From positions 434,001 through 498,000 of the forward strand of contig JASKOT010000006.1 of the NCBI GenBank assembly GCA_032158125.1: a DNA stretch of 64,000 nucleotides, in the 5' to 3' direction. The position numbers and the translations under genes are program-made. The DNA comes from Papiliotrema nemorosa. Taxonomy: Eukaryota > Basidiomycota > Tremellomycetes > Tremellales > Rhynchogastremaceae. Shown one piece after another: positions 1 through 13,367 of the stretch. Below the pieces are notes generated by a model. That model made no database searches. It saw nothing but the letters and a program-made list of their open reading frames with translations, and was not told the origin of the DNA. The first letter of the stretch is position 1. Every line of letters starts with the position of its first letter.

Positions 1-29
1 GAGGTGAGGATAAGAGCTTGTACCACCTC

Positions 30-1478
<1,449 letters not shown>

Positions 1479-2428
1479 TTTGGCGGTCTAACTGTGGAAA
1501 GAGAAAGAACCACTGTCAGCGATCGTGTTCAAGGTTGTGTAGGTATCTTGCAGAATGATCGAAATGGAGGACAGGCAGGAGTCTACTTGGGCAGGAGGAG
1601 GCAATGTAGAGTTTCGAAGTGGGCAAAGCGATGTTGCGCAGTATATAGCGATGCACGCTACCACTCGATGGGAAATCCAGGCCTGGGCCGACGGACAATC
1701 GTCCTCCCAGCTGAGCTCGGCAGGTCTTGACCCATCTCACGGGCCGCGACTGGCCCACGAAGCACAAAGCTTGGCTTGGGCTGGGGGACGCGCAGGGGAA
1801 GCCACGAGAGAGACGTGAGGGGAGATCGAAGAGGTGGCAGACGTGGAGGCTTATCTCCACCGCCAACGAAGCTCTTGGTTCGCGATGGACCTCGCGGACC
1901 CCGATGCTGATGGGCTAGACTTATCGCTGAGGGTGCCATCTGTCCGGGCCATCGGCACCACCGCCCACACAACGATGTATGCGATCATTGTATCGGTTGT
2001 AGAGATATGACGTCCCAAGCGGTCCGAGGCCGGGGAATCGTCGTCCCCTCGGTGGATTCAACATGGAAGAGAGGACTCACGAGTGTAGATTAAAGATGTG
2101 TATACGAGGTGAAGGTGATGGTATGAACCGAGACTGGAGACAAGACGAGTCTATAGAGAAGTATCGATTGAAAGAGATGGATAGGAGGTGGGATGTGAGG
2201 TTGGTGGGGGGGGGGAGGGAGGGTCGTCGGGGGAAGGGGTGGGTGGCTGTGAACGCATGGGAGAGGGAGGGCGGCCACTGGGTGATGACGCTCACCCCCC
2301 CTTGGGAATCGGGATTATCTCGAGTGTGGCACTTAGTGATTCACTGACGCGTTCATTTCAATGCATACAGATCACTAGAATCACCATCCGATACCCCCTA
2401 TACCCGCTGCATACAGCTCACCTCGATC
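1479..2428. promoter_or_regulatory. Divergent intergenic region ACT1 / RPN10
   Basis: About 950 bp lie between the actin start (minus) and the RPN10 start (plus). It has no credible coding exon: the short open frames here overlap one another on both strands and match no family I know. It contains a G-run near 2207-2216 and purine-rich stretches (2205-2275). It should hold both promoters and the likely 5'UTR intron of actin; I can name no specific binding site. Confidence 0.5.
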
Positions 2429-3754
2429 ATGCCTCTGGAATCATGTATGCTAGTGTGAGTACAGACTGCCATTACCGTCACGACGATCTGACGTCCAGGC
2501 TCGACAACTCCGAGTATATGAGGTGGGCCCTTGACCTCCACCTTCGAGTCCCAGTAGCGACTCGAGCGGTGCTGACTTAGGCAGGAATGGGGACTATGCC
2601 CCTACACGGTTTCAAGCTCAAGCTCAGGCCGTCAGCACAGTCTTCACCGCAAAGACTGACTCAAATCCCGAGTCAGCTGTAGGTCTGATGACAATGGCCG
2701 GGAAAGCGTGAGCACTTCGGATACCTTGACCTTGACCTGGAGCTCATAGGCAGACCGGCACTGTTGGTGACGCCCACGAATGATATTGGTAAACTGCTAT
2801 CAGCCGCCAATAAGGCTGCAATCGGCGGAACGTCCGATCTCCAAACGGCGGTTCAAGTGGCTCAACTCGCGCTCAAGCACCGAGAGAACAAGAATCAGCG
2901 TCAACGTATTGTCGTTTTCGTCGGATCACCAATAGAAGACAGCCAGGAGAGCTTGGTCAAGCTGGGCAAGAGGTTGAGGAAGAACAACGTGCTGGTGGAT
3001 ATCGTGACATTTGGGGAGGAAGGCATGGGCAATGACGAGAAGCTCAATGCGTTGATCGAGGCGGCAGGAGGGGGAGAATCGTAAGCTATAGCACCCAAGC
3101 ACACCGTATGAGCTGACGATCCAGTCATCTCGTATCCATCCCACCGGGTCCTCACTTGTTGTCGGATGCTATAATCTCCTCACCGATATTGTTCGACCCG
3201 GAATTGGGAGCCGCCATGGGTGGTGGAATGGGTGGAGAGGGTGGTACGGACGGTATGCTTGCCGATCTCGAGAACACAGATCCAGAGCTGGCTATGGTGA
3301 GTTCTATCTGGACGGGACAGGTCCAAAGCTTATCACACAGGCAATCCGGATGTCTATCCAGGAAGCGGAACAGAATGCTGCCCGAAATCAACCACAACCT
3401 CAACCCGAACCCGCTGCAGCTTCTTCTTCGACGGAACCGCCGGCTACGAGTACATCGGCAGTCCTTCCTTCCACCGTAACAGAACCATTGGTCAACGCCA
3501 ACGACGCAGGCATCCCAGCAGCAGCTGGCGATGCTCCAGCACAGGGTGTCATGACAGACGACCATGAGATGGGTGAAGATGATGATGAGGACGAAGAACT
3601 GCGTCGGGCCATGGCATTATCACGAGGCGAGAACCCCGATGAGGATGTCGCGATGGATGACGAAGACGAGGAGGACGAGGAAGCGGCTATTGCGAGAGCA
3701 ATCGCGATGAGTCTGGAAGAGGGTAAAGAGGAGAAAGACAAAGAAGCAAAGTAA
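2429..3754 (+). CDS. RPN10: 26S proteasome regulatory subunit RPN10
   Basis: RPN10 is the ubiquitin receptor at the hinge of the 19S base and lid. Exons 2429-2454, 2499-2522, 2585-2707, 2754-3080, 3125-3296 and 3341-3754 sum to 1086 nt (361 aa). The N-terminal vWA domain begins [20 protein letters not shown], and the NDIGKL and [14 protein letters not shown] stretches match the family. Three ubiquitin-interacting-motif-like helices follow: [21 protein letters not shown] and [12 protein letters not shown], the last two set in acidic linkers. Yeast RPN10 has one such motif, so this copy is UIM-rich. All introns are 44-62 nt. Confidence 0.95.
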
Positions 3755-3925
3755 TGCGGGAGCCGCACGTCTCGCACGCTTTGTTCCACCTGCATGATAG
3801 ACCCTTGTACGATTAAAAGAGGTAGCAAGCATGGCATGCCACGACCTTATGCAATGATCATTGTACCTGCGATTCTCGATTGTTCTTGCATGATCATGAG
3901 GGCCGGAAAGCTCAGAGCGATTCAT

Positions 3926-4711
3926 CTATATATCCTTTTTAGTCTCCCCGACCGCTCGACTCCTGGCGTCAATCTCCCGCTGCTCCTTCTCCTCTTGACG
4001 CCTAGCGTACTCTTGTCCGAGTTGCATGCCGATGACGCCGATCGCCAATAGGCCAACGATAGCATTCCCAGCCGAAAGGACACGAAGCGCTTCGAGCTTT
4101 TCGTCTGCGGTAGCTGGGATCTCTCGAGGGGGCGGAGTAGGCAATATGGAGAATGAAGTGGTGGTCTTCGAGTCGGGCACTGTAAGTCAGCATCGCAGTG
4201 GTATGATCCATGTTTAGCAGCTCACAGAAAGTCCTCAGAGAAGGGATATGAACTGTCAAGTAGACGATGATGATCGCCATGTGCAATGCTGTTCCATCAG
4301 TCCCAGCTCACCCTCAAATGCGATCGCACGTACCCATGCTGGACCCATCAAAGAACATGGCAGATTCAGACCAGCCGTGGAGCTTCACGGTGATAGCGAT
4401 GACGGGCAATGCCAAAGCAGCGTGGAAAAGGGCCTTCCCATCAATCACTTGCTCGAGGAGGTTATCGCTGACCCACCTTGACAGCTCCTGGAGCTTCATA
4501 CCATAGCTCGTAGAATTTGTATCCGTCAGCGATGGCTTGTTCCGTCACATTTTGGTATAACAGCGGAATGTCGACCTGCCATGAGTATCTCGTGTTATAG
4601 ATAAGAACCGGACATCATGTCCGGGTAGAATAGACGTACGACTTGACACATGAAAACCATGCCGAGAATGAAAGCTGATGAGCCGACCACTGTAGACCTT
4701 GCGAACCCCAT
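3926..4711 (-). CDS. SHR3: SHR3-like ER chaperone for amino-acid permeases
   Basis: SHR3 family proteins sit in the ER membrane and stop polytopic amino-acid permeases from aggregating before export. Exons 4711-4640, 4575-4477, 4451-4334, 4288-4226 and 4179-3926 give 201 aa. The N-terminal segment GSSAFILGMVFMCQV is hydrophobic. It is followed by a lumenal loop, a second segment ALFHAALALPVIAITVKL, the conserved-looking SAMFFDGSS stretch, a third segment MAIIIVYLTVHIPSLRTF and a fourth near NAIVGLLAIGVIGMQL. The cytosolic tail is charged. Length and four-helix layout fit the family. The identification rests on remembered resemblance, not on a search. Confidence 0.75.
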
Positions 4712-5225
4712 GATTGTAATGATACCAGTGTTGTTGTCAGAGAAATAGGGAGGAAAAGTCGATAAACATGGATAGAAGGACGCACAGGCCGCCGGGAGAT
4801 CTCACGCTTGAGGGCAATGTCAATTAGGCGTGCGGGACGTGATTACTTGATTACCGTCGGCTATCAATCCCTCAGCAAGTGCAGGACGAGTACTCATTTA
4901 GCATATGAGCACCATGACTTGAGGGAAGAACCACCTGCATGCATGAGGGATCGATCCGTACAACTCGATACTAATCAGAGCCGTTTTTGACGGCGCTGAG
5001 CACTTGATGTTGAAGCCGGAAAATGGCCTGTCGAGGTCTGCCGGAACCTCCGGAAAGCATTTTGCGCTTCAATGGGATGTCCTGATTCTCGGTTGACTTT
5101 GACTGATAGCGCTTGTGAAGGCTGTTCCCCGATGCTCCTATCAAGAGCATGTATACGGAGAATGTGAAATTTATTCTCTCATTTGACGATCATTCATAGT
5201 ATAGCAAGATCAAACTTGCGAAAGG
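4712..5225. promoter_or_regulatory. Promoter region shared by SHR3-like gene and SDR
   Basis: This 514-bp divergent spacer separates the SHR3-like start (minus) from the SDR start at 5226 (plus). I see no coding exon. It carries GTTCCCCGA at 5124-5132, which matches the reverse complement of the 10-bp sequence found in three promoter regions of the 56-64 kb cluster. Confidence 0.5.
5124..5132 (-). promoter_or_regulatory. Putative regulator site (9 of 10 match to TTCGGGGAAC)
   Basis: The plus strand reads GTTCCCCGA followed by T, so the minus strand gives TCGGGGAAC. This lies 94 bp upstream of the SDR start codon at 5226. The same core occurs upstream of the aldolase, between the Zn2Cys6 factor and the transporter, and upstream of the paralogous SDR at the right edge. 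The role is inferred from position and recurrence only. Confidence 0.45.
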
Positions 5226-6895
5226 ATGACTGTACCACTTCAAGCTGAGAGCGAAACCTACAAACAGCCGATGAGCCTCGACATCAATGATATGTTCTCC
5301 GTGCGCGGTATGGTGAGCTTCTCTCTACCATAGATTTCGTCCACCCACACCTTACCTTACATGAGGTGGTTGTCATTACGGGAGGTGGAACAGGTATCGG
5401 TAAAGGTACAGCTCGTCTCCACCCATGGAATTCCACTCCAACTGATGATCAAGCTGTCGCAGCTGGATTCGCGACGAACGGAGCCAAAGTCTACATTACA
5501 GGTCGACGACTTGAAGTCCTCCAGAAAACTTCAGAGGAGCTCAATGCGAAAGTTGAGTCTAAGGGAGGTCGAGTGATTCCGTGCGTTAGCCCTCTTGGGT
5601 TTCAGAAGCTGAAATCAGCGTTCAAGGCGATGTGGCGACTAGAGCCTCCGCAGCTAAGATAGCTGAAGAGATATCAGCTCTGGAGCCAGTGGTACGGCAT
5701 GATGCTCATTGTCATCGCTATGCGGGGACTGATGTTCAGGTCGACGTACTGATCAATTCCGCGGGAGTGTGTGTCGAGTGGAAACATCGCATCAAAAATC
5801 ACAATGATCGTGAGCGTGACACAAACTATCCTCATCAAGCAGCGTCGGCCATTTGTGTCCCCGTTGCTGACGATCAGCGGATGATGTAATGCAGGCGCTT
5901 TCAGGAGTCGAAGAGTAGGGCGCTATTGCGACTCAGGTCGGGGTGCTAGCTGATACGATGTAGCGAAGATTTCAGGTATTGCCACGATGGTCCGTATCGA
6001 GCTTGACAAGATTGCTAGAAGGCCGCTGACAACACAGTTAACGTCAACGGTATATCAATAATTATTCCTCCCGGCCGAATCTGACAAGTCAGGGACTTTC
6101 TTCATGACCACCTCGATGGTACCCTTGCTTCGTCAATCATCGAACCCGAGTGTGGTTGTCATATCCTCTCTGCAGGGTTTAGCGAACCAAAGGTGTCTGA
6201 CATGATTTTTCGAATAGCACTAATGGGTCAGAGTAGCGATGGATAGCTTGGTCTATGGCGTTAGCAAGGTCAGCACACTCACATTTCACCGCTGGGGCTT
6301 AGCTAACCATCAGGCCGCCGGCATGTCCAGTTTCTGTCTTAGTTGAGCTTTAACTCACCGACAGCTGAACATCTCGGATCGCTTTTAGCGGGCCGATTGC
6401 ATCCGTAAGTCAAGTCCCACATCTCTCTTGACTGGCCTGTACTCAAAGACGATCAGCATGAAGATCAGGGTCAATACTGTCGCACCGGGAATTTTCCCTT
6501 CTGAACAGACGGGGAAACCCACCAATGATTTCGATTACGAGATGCCACCTGGACCTGCCAAAGCAGCCTTAAGGAGTACCATGAGTGAGCACTCGCTCTG
6601 TCTCCATCTTGACGCTCCATTTGCGACTCTTCCTCTGAGGGCAGTCTGAGGATCGGGGAGCATCGCGCTAATCGATAGAACGACCTGGACTGCCACATGA
6701 GATTGTTGGACCTCTCATCTTGCTCGCCAGTAAAGCGGGAATGTACATGAATAACGTCCATCTCAATGTTGATGGAGGCAGGTTGATGGTCAGTACGAAT
6801 AGTCCGTTTGAATGTGCCACGCAGCTGAAGCGCAGACTGTGGGCATCGACGATGGCATCAGACTTCCCGATGAGATGTACGTTGTGCAAGGATGA
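5226..6895 (+). CDS. Short-chain dehydrogenase/reductase (classical SDR)
   Basis: This is an NAD(P)-dependent oxidoreductase of the classical SDR fold, the type often annotated in fungi as RhlG-like 3-oxoacyl reductase. It starts MTVPLQAESETYK. Seen in order: the dinucleotide motif ITGGGTGIGK, INSAG for the NAG motif, VNVNG with the catalytic Asn, VISSLQG with the catalytic Ser, YGVSK as YxxxK, APGIFPSE and LNVDGGR. The gene has about ten small introns. Apparent stops near 6330 and 6390 vanish when introns at about 6327-6361 and 6400-6450 are removed, so I read it as intact. One internal junction is ambiguous: a 12-nt exon CGAAGATTTCAG near 5963 with a 27-nt intron before it. The end follows an intron, giving DDGIRLPDEMY before the stop. 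It is paralogous to the SDR at 62337-63708; the substrate is unknown. Confidence 0.8.
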
Positions 6896-7135
6896 TCGGC
6901 GTCCCAAATAGTCGCGCGTCTTGTCGTTGCGGAGGCGAAAACGTAGAGATGTGGACATGACGTCTGAATGGTTCGAAGCAGTGTCTGTGTGATTGTCCGT
7001 TGAAAGCGGAAAATGAAGTCTCAAAAGTCAGTAGATAGCGGTCCATCCACCGTGCCAGGCTTCGGCCATAGTGGTCCAGCGGTTTGAGATCGACGAACTC
7101 TGTAAATAGGGTATCACCGGTGATCAGATGCATCA

Positions 7136-8873
7136 TTACAACGCATCCGGGTCGAATTGATGATGTGGTTGCCTATCATTGAGCCATTCCCTGCTCAGCT
7201 CTTTTGGGTTGCCCGCTGATGCCATGTAAGCGTGCATGAAGACCTCATCGTTCGCTGCAAATCATCAGCACAGCCTTGCAGTGGCAGAAGTGACGCACAA
7301 GATGAGACCCATTTCCTCTTGGACCACAGCTCAAACATACCCGCTGCCTCGCGCGTAGACATTCCGAATGGGACTTCAATCTTCTTGAATCCGGAGGATG
7401 CATGGGCGAGATGAATCGGCTCGAATTTGGAATAAGGAGTGATCGGCTCGGTGGAGGGAAGCTCGAGGGCGTATAAGAAGGAAGTGCTTGGAGCGACAGA
7501 AGGAGTAGAGTGAGAGTATGCAGAGAGAGTCATTCCGCGTTTCTGTTCTCGTCAGTCTGAGCTGTACACGAATGAGGAAATTACGCACCAGGGTCTTTCT
7601 GCCTGAAAGATAGTCTAGGAAGAGCCTAGGCATGCTGAGGTTGTATGCCTCTACGGCCTTGAAATCGGGCGATCGGTAAGCGGTGTTTCGGAACAAGGTT
7701 TGGGCATCGTCAGCAGCGAGCAAGACGGGCCGTCTATCCGTCAGTCTACCCATATGGCCCAGATGGGTTTTGCCGACTCACTCTTGCTGCTTTGCAATGG
7801 CATCTATGACCTGCTCAAGACCTCTCACTATCCTCGTCTCATTTCTCGACACCTCCCTAATAAATTGCGGCATTGCCTGTCCATCGACTTTGAGGCTGTT
7901 CAACTTTGTACCGTTTGCTTTGAGTATACTCTGCAGCATTGACGCAGCCAGAGCTTGCTGGTCGAATATTTGAGTCTTGGCGTTGTATGCGTATGGTGAC
8001 GAAGAATCGGTCCAGGTGTGAGCTGTGAGGGTTAGCAGGACATTTAGGGACCGAGACAGGATTGTCTTCTCACTTTGAGGGGCGTAGATGACAATCCAGT
8101 CTTGCGCTATGGCGTGCGCAATGGCTTGTACTAGTAGCAGACTCTTCCCGCTGCCGACGTCTCCCGCTACAGGATTAGCCAAAAACCATCACTGTGCTAC
8201 CATCGCGTACTGAGCATATATCGCGAGTTCTGCGAAGATGATCCCGCCTCGGACTCCAGGGTGTTCATGAGATCTACCGTGACTTGTCGAACGACCGTAG
8301 CAGCTCCACCTCCTCTTGTGAACTACATGTTGTCAGCTCATGTCCTGACCAATGCGTCCAGTGCACGTACCTCTGCCTGCAAACCTCGAGGCAAGCCATA
8401 CGACGAAAAGACCTCGTTCGCGTCTCCTGAAAACCTCGTAGCTCGTCCAACAGACTCCGACTCCAAGGCCTACAAATCAGCTCATCCACACACGAACACT
8501 GTTTAGAAAGGGACGCACGCTCCGATATGTACTGAAACCGCTCAAGTCCGTAGGTGGTCCGGCCATAGAATACGTCAATTTGAGAGTCTTTCCAGTCTGA
8601 ACTGTATCAGTGATCGTTTCTCAAAATCCGAGGCGTAAACATACAATATTCAGAGACTTCTTTGGTCCCTTTGATCCATATCCTGACGATTTTGACTTTC
8701 CTGCTTGCCGGACTGGACGTGAGCAACTCATGCTCGTCGATTAAACATAGACAGAGCTCACCAGCAGACTTTTTGGGACCTTTACCTCCGGCCAAGATCG
8801 CTGATGAGGTGGAAAAGCATCGAGAGGAGGTAGCGACGCTGCTCAATGTCCTGATCGCCGATGTCGACTGCAT
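7136..8873 (-). CDS. DAP3: Mitochondrial small-subunit ribosomal protein mS29 (DAP3)
   Basis: mS29/DAP3 is the GTP-binding protein of the mitochondrial 28S/37S subunit. The N-terminus MQSTSAIRTLSSVATSSRCF is a typical basic, Ser-rich mitochondrial presequence. A P-loop GDVGSGKSLLLVQAIAHA is intact and is followed by WTDSSSPYAYN, LLAADDAQTL as the Walker B-like segment and a C-terminus ending in HHQFDPDAL. The gene has many short introns, for example 8183-8227 region and 7732-7779 region. Some junctions were set only by frame. The neighbouring NOP53 gene starts 212 bp away on the other strand, so the two probably share a promoter. Confidence 0.88.
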
Positions 8874-9084
8874 GTTGGGGTTGTTATGCTTTGCTTGTCG
8901 AGGCTACTGTCGATGTACCATGAAATGTCAATGGGTTGAGACCCAGTAAGATGGGATAAAATGCGACACGAAGAATGTCCAGAAAACAAATCAAAAAAGT
9001 TGGGAAGTCCTTCCTCCACCCGACCTCTCCAGGTCTGTATGCTATATATCATCACTTGACCGTTCATCGTCACCTCATACTACT

Positions 9085-10644
9085 ATGCCAGCGACTTCAA
9101 AGGCTTCGGAGAAGGCTGGGAAGCCCAGTCATAAGCCTTATGATCGACCTTCGAAAGATGCAAAAATCAGCAATGGAGCCGTCAACATTGGTGCCCCTGC
9201 TCAACCTGGTCAAAAATCTAGAAAGGGCAAGAAGGCATGGAGGAAGAATGTAGATATCACGCATGAAGAGGAGGCTCTGGAGCATGCGAGAGAAGAGGAG
9301 CGTATTACTGGGTGAGCTAATCCACTGCGTTCACATAAATCAAGCTCACCCCTAGTGGTCCAGTATCTTCCAAGAAGAACGACGATCTCTTTACCGTCGA
9401 CGTTGTCGGAGATGTAGCTGGTGAGCTGGAACCCCGCGGCTTGAAACATTCGAGCTGACTTGCGAGTTGCGCAGAAGCTCAGACGAGCTCCTAGACCCCT
9501 CCGATCCCTTGCCGTTCTGAGCGAAAGATCTGCCGTCCCCTCTCTTACGGCCAAGAACCCATCGGCCGCCTCGACATCCAAGAAACACAAGATCTCTGGC
9601 GCGGAGAAGGAACGATTGAGACGTATCGCCAGGAAGTCTGCTGTGACTGTCGACGGGAAAGATATGTCTAGTGCAGATATCAAGACGACACAACCCGTCG
9701 ACAAGGATGCCTGGGTGGAAGAAGCTCGAATTGTGCCTGTCGGTGCGTTTGGGGAAGAAACAATGGTCAAGCGAACAGTCAAGGCACCTAAAACTCTCGC
9801 CAAGCGACGAGAGAACTACCTATCGTCTCAAGTGGAAGCTCAACGAGGAGTCGAGATGCCGGATGAAGGAACGAGTTATAACCCTTCCGCCGAGGCCCAC
9901 GCTCGATTATTGGAACAGGCGGTGGAAGAGGAGAAAGCACAGTTGTTACGCGAACAACAAGAGGCGGAACGCATAGCCGTCTTGGGAGAAGCCGTCAATG
10001 CAAGGCGACAACGAGTCGTCGGGGAAGAGTACGCTCCGGGAATGACGATTGGTCCTGGGGAGATCGACGAAGAGAGCGAGGAAGAAGTCGTCCGCGTTGT
10101 CAAACCTACTAAGAGGAAGACCCAGGCGGACCGAAACAAGGCAAAGAGGAGGAAAGATGAAGCTAGATTGGAAGCCATCGAGAAGACGCAAAAGAGATTG
10201 TTGGCTTCTATCGGTGGAATCTCGAGTGTCAAATCCACCTTGGAGAAACAACAGAAGAAGATGGCAGAAGCGGAGAGATTGGCGAAATTGGCCAAAGAGC
10301 AGAGGGAGAGGATGGGTCTGGAAGGTGGAGAAAAGATCGGAAAGCATCGATTGGAAAAAGGTCGAGTGACTGTCCAGCTTGGCGAGGATTTGGCAGAGAG
10401 CCTGAGGCAGGTCAAGGTGAGTGGTGTTTTGAGTGGATGAGGGAAATCAATTGACGGTATAGCCCGAGGGAAATCTCTTCAAGGATCGATTCCTTGCTCT
10501 GCAGAAGAAGGCTCTGGTCGAGCCTCGCGTTCCTCAAATGTCAGTCTCCCATCGTCCCACCCATCGTCATACTGACATCACAGGCCGAAGAAGCAGAACA
10601 GGACACGAGAGTACGAGAAACACGCATACAAGCGCTTCGTATAG
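9085..10644 (+). CDS. NOP53: Ribosome biogenesis protein NOP53 (GLTSCR2/PICT1 family)
   Basis: NOP53 is a nucleolar factor needed for 60S maturation; it recruits the exosome helicase MTR4 to process the 27S/7S rRNA precursors. Exons 9085-9311, 9356-9420, 9467-10416, 10463-10539 and 10584-10644 sum to 1380 nt (459 aa). Family hallmarks are the early KGKKAWRKN motif, the VSSKKNDDLFTVD stretch, PKTLAKRRENY, long Lys/Glu-rich coiled segments and the closing REYEKHAYKRFV. The last exon is only 61 nt and its first codon is split AT/G. Confidence 0.92.
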
Positions 10645-10791
10645 GTTGTCCTCTCGCATTGGCTTCCGCTTCATGTACAATCATCTCACGATCATGTCCA
10701 CGACTTGTACGATTACATGCAAACATAAACACATAAACTACTCGGTTACTGTATACACATTGTTCCAAGACGACAAAGTCGAGGTATGGGA

Positions 10792-13092
10792 TCATCGATT
10801 ACTAGTACTCCCGTTCGCTCCATTAGTTTGCGAAGTATCGTTCCAGCCAACCATATCAAACAAGTTTCCTCCATCCAGTCCATTTACATTTCCATCAATC
10901 GCGTTGGCATCGGTACTGGCAAAGAAAGCCTCCAAGCTGAATCCGTTTGTCCCATCTGCCGCAGCAATTTGATTCAAGAGGGCTTCTATATCCAGGTCTC
11001 CCGCATCAAACGGGTTCTCCATAGCCAGACCATTCTGCGAGGCAGGCGCAGAGGTGGTAGCTACCATGTCTACTCCCAACGCGGGGTTGGGCAGAGGTTG
11101 GGCAGGAGAAGTGCCAAACATGGTCGCGGGCGAAAAGAGATTGTCCGAGAAATCAAGTTGCTTTCCTTCCATTTGCGTAAAGTTTGGAGGATTTCCATCG
11201 TGTCTCGTACTTGACCTTGTGGTCATGCGGGGACTAGGTTGCGGTATCGGTTTGGTCGTTTTCCTCTTTCTAGGCGATTCGGCGACGGAAGGAACGGGTG
11301 GAGGGTGATTATGATCGGAAACATTACGGTGTAGTCGAGGTGAACATCGAACAGGCTGATGAGGCTCTTCGAGTTTAGGTCGCTTATCAGGTGGAGGATC
11401 ATCGTGTGCAGTCGTACCCCACAGCTCTGGAGGGCGCATGCGCTTGTGCTTGTTAAAGTAAAGTCCACATGCTATTCTATCAGCTCGCGGATCAAGATGA
11501 AACCAGGAGCTCACCATTGCAGACCTTTTTCTTGGTCCCATCTTTCATGTTCTTGGTCCTCCAGATATCGGTTGTCATCGCTCCGCAATTACAGCAACCC
11601 TCGGCAGGATCCGTCACTGCGTTGGTCGCCTTTGACGCCGGTGCAGGTGGGCCTATTGGTGTAGGAGTCGGCGCTCCTCCACTATCGGGCGAATGTTTAC
11701 TGCTCTCTGCGTGCCCATTCCCGAGCATACTACTGAGACCCCCTGGTGGAACGGCTTTGAGCAGCTTGAGCAAGACGGGATTTTGGGCCAGTTGCTTCGC
11801 CATGCTCGGTGACATCTTCTCGTCCGTACGTATCAGTGCGGCAAGTCTCTCACGGGAAGGGGTGCTCGGTGGGGGAGATTTGCGTTGAGGGACAGGCGGA
11901 GGTGTAACCTCTCGGCTTTGATTCCGAGACGATGACGAAGCGACATGCGTAGACGAAGAAGCCGGTGGGACAGACGATGAATGACCGTTTGACCGAGGTG
12001 GATGCACGGGTACTGGCGCGGAGGAAGAGTGTCGAGGAGGTGGAGGCGGCAATGAGCTTGGACCGGCCGATGAAGAAGCCTGCATGGGTAATGAAGACGG
12101 GGGCAGTGACGAGCTTGTCGACGTCCTAGAGGAAGAAGGCATCGGTCTGGGAGGTGGGGGGAGAGTAGCCGATTGGTGGTGCGCAGGAGAAGGTCTGACC
12201 GATTGAGTGGATGTGTTAGATGAGGAATGAGGGAGATTAGGGATGGTGCTGTTTCTCGGGGCCGACGATGGGGGGTTCCGCCGTATGGGTTCGTTCTGAT
12301 TTTGAGGATTCGCTCGAGGAGTGCTAGCCGCTATGGATGCCGGGGAAGAAGCTACGATGCCCTGCACTGCGACCGATGTCACACTGGCCATGGCAGTTCC
12401 TCTCCTCAACATTTCTTCAAACTCCCTTCGTCCTCGAAATTCGTCCTTGCCTTCCGGGTTGATCATCTTCAAGCTGAGACAGACTTCCAATCCCCAACCC
12501 TTTCCATCCAGGTCATCCCTCTGACTTGTACGTGACGCAGCAGCAGCGACGAGGCCTTCGAGTCCACCTTGTTCATTGAAGGCTGACGAGGCGAAATCAA
12601 TGTCGCGTACTAAACGACCCTTGATCAGCGTCTTGCCCGTCCCATTCTCCGTCAAGATCCATGAGAGAAACCCCTTGCCCGTCCATGAGTCGTCCAGAAC
12701 CAGACTGGCTTGAGCAGCAGGAGGAAATGCTCGAGCTTGTCGATTGCGCAACGATGGGTCGAGGTTGTATACCGAGAAATCGAGCGAAGAGGAGTTGGGG
12801 ATACATTCGGGACTGAAGATCAGCATGAGCTGATACCAGGATGACTCCACTCGCCTGGCGAAGCAGATACCTCTGACAGCTGCTTTGAGATAACAGCTTC
12901 CCATGCCTGATTCATCTTGGGCCTGAGCAGGTGCTACAGTGTGTACAAAGACGGGTTGACGTTCGGGCAAGACGGTAACATAGGATTGTGATGTCGTGTC
13001 GATATTATACAGTATTTTCACTGATCGTCAGCACTCTTTACATGGATCTGCTCACCTGGTAAATCTTGTATCCGACCTGGAGAGGGCGGCAT
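10792..13092 (-). CDS. SPT21/AMS2-like protein with C-terminal GATA zinc finger
   Basis: SPT21 (budding yeast) and the GATA factor AMS2 (fission yeast) activate histone genes; AMS2 also supports centromeric CENP-A. Exons 13092-13056, 13020-11515 and 11471-10792 give 740 aa. Residues 1-150 start MPPSPGRIQDLPVKILYNID and match the SPT21/AMS2 N-terminal domain (KILYNID, PERQPV, DFSVYNLD). A long Ser/Pro-rich region follows. Near residues 490-520 is a single GATA-type finger, C-x2-C-x21-C-x2-C, with NACGLYFNKHKRMRP as its basic tail. The 21-residue loop is a little longer than the usual 17-20. The last intron falls inside the finger at the NACG codon, as is common in such genes. Confidence 0.78.
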
Positions 13093-13367
13093 GCTGCTGA
13101 GCTCGGTCAAGTAGGGCGGGTGCGGAGGGTGATTAGACGAACGACAACAACAACAACGAGATGTGAGCTCAAAAATGGAGTGTGTTCAACGGATGGACGC
13201 GTCGTGAATCGCAATCCCACAAAAGGGGAGGGGGGACATGACGTTGCTTCTCCACTCTGCGCCATATCAGCGACAACAATTCGAGCATACAGGACATGTA
13301 CGATAGGAAATCTTGGAGCGCATGAGAAGGTATACATGAATAGTCGGACGAAGCAGGTCGATGCAAG

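Noticed and set aside
6320..6450. Stops and an apparent frameshift suggesting the 5.2 kb SDR is a pseudogene
   Set aside because: Removing introns at about 6327-6361 and 6400-6450 restores STEHLGSLLAGRLHPMKIRV, which lines up with the paralogue's AVHLSSMLAGRLHPMKIRV.
9210..10415. Long minus-strand frames opposite NOP53 (for example 197 and 179 codons)
   Set aside because: They are Ser/Leu-rich shadows of the Lys/Glu-rich coding strand with no splice or family support.
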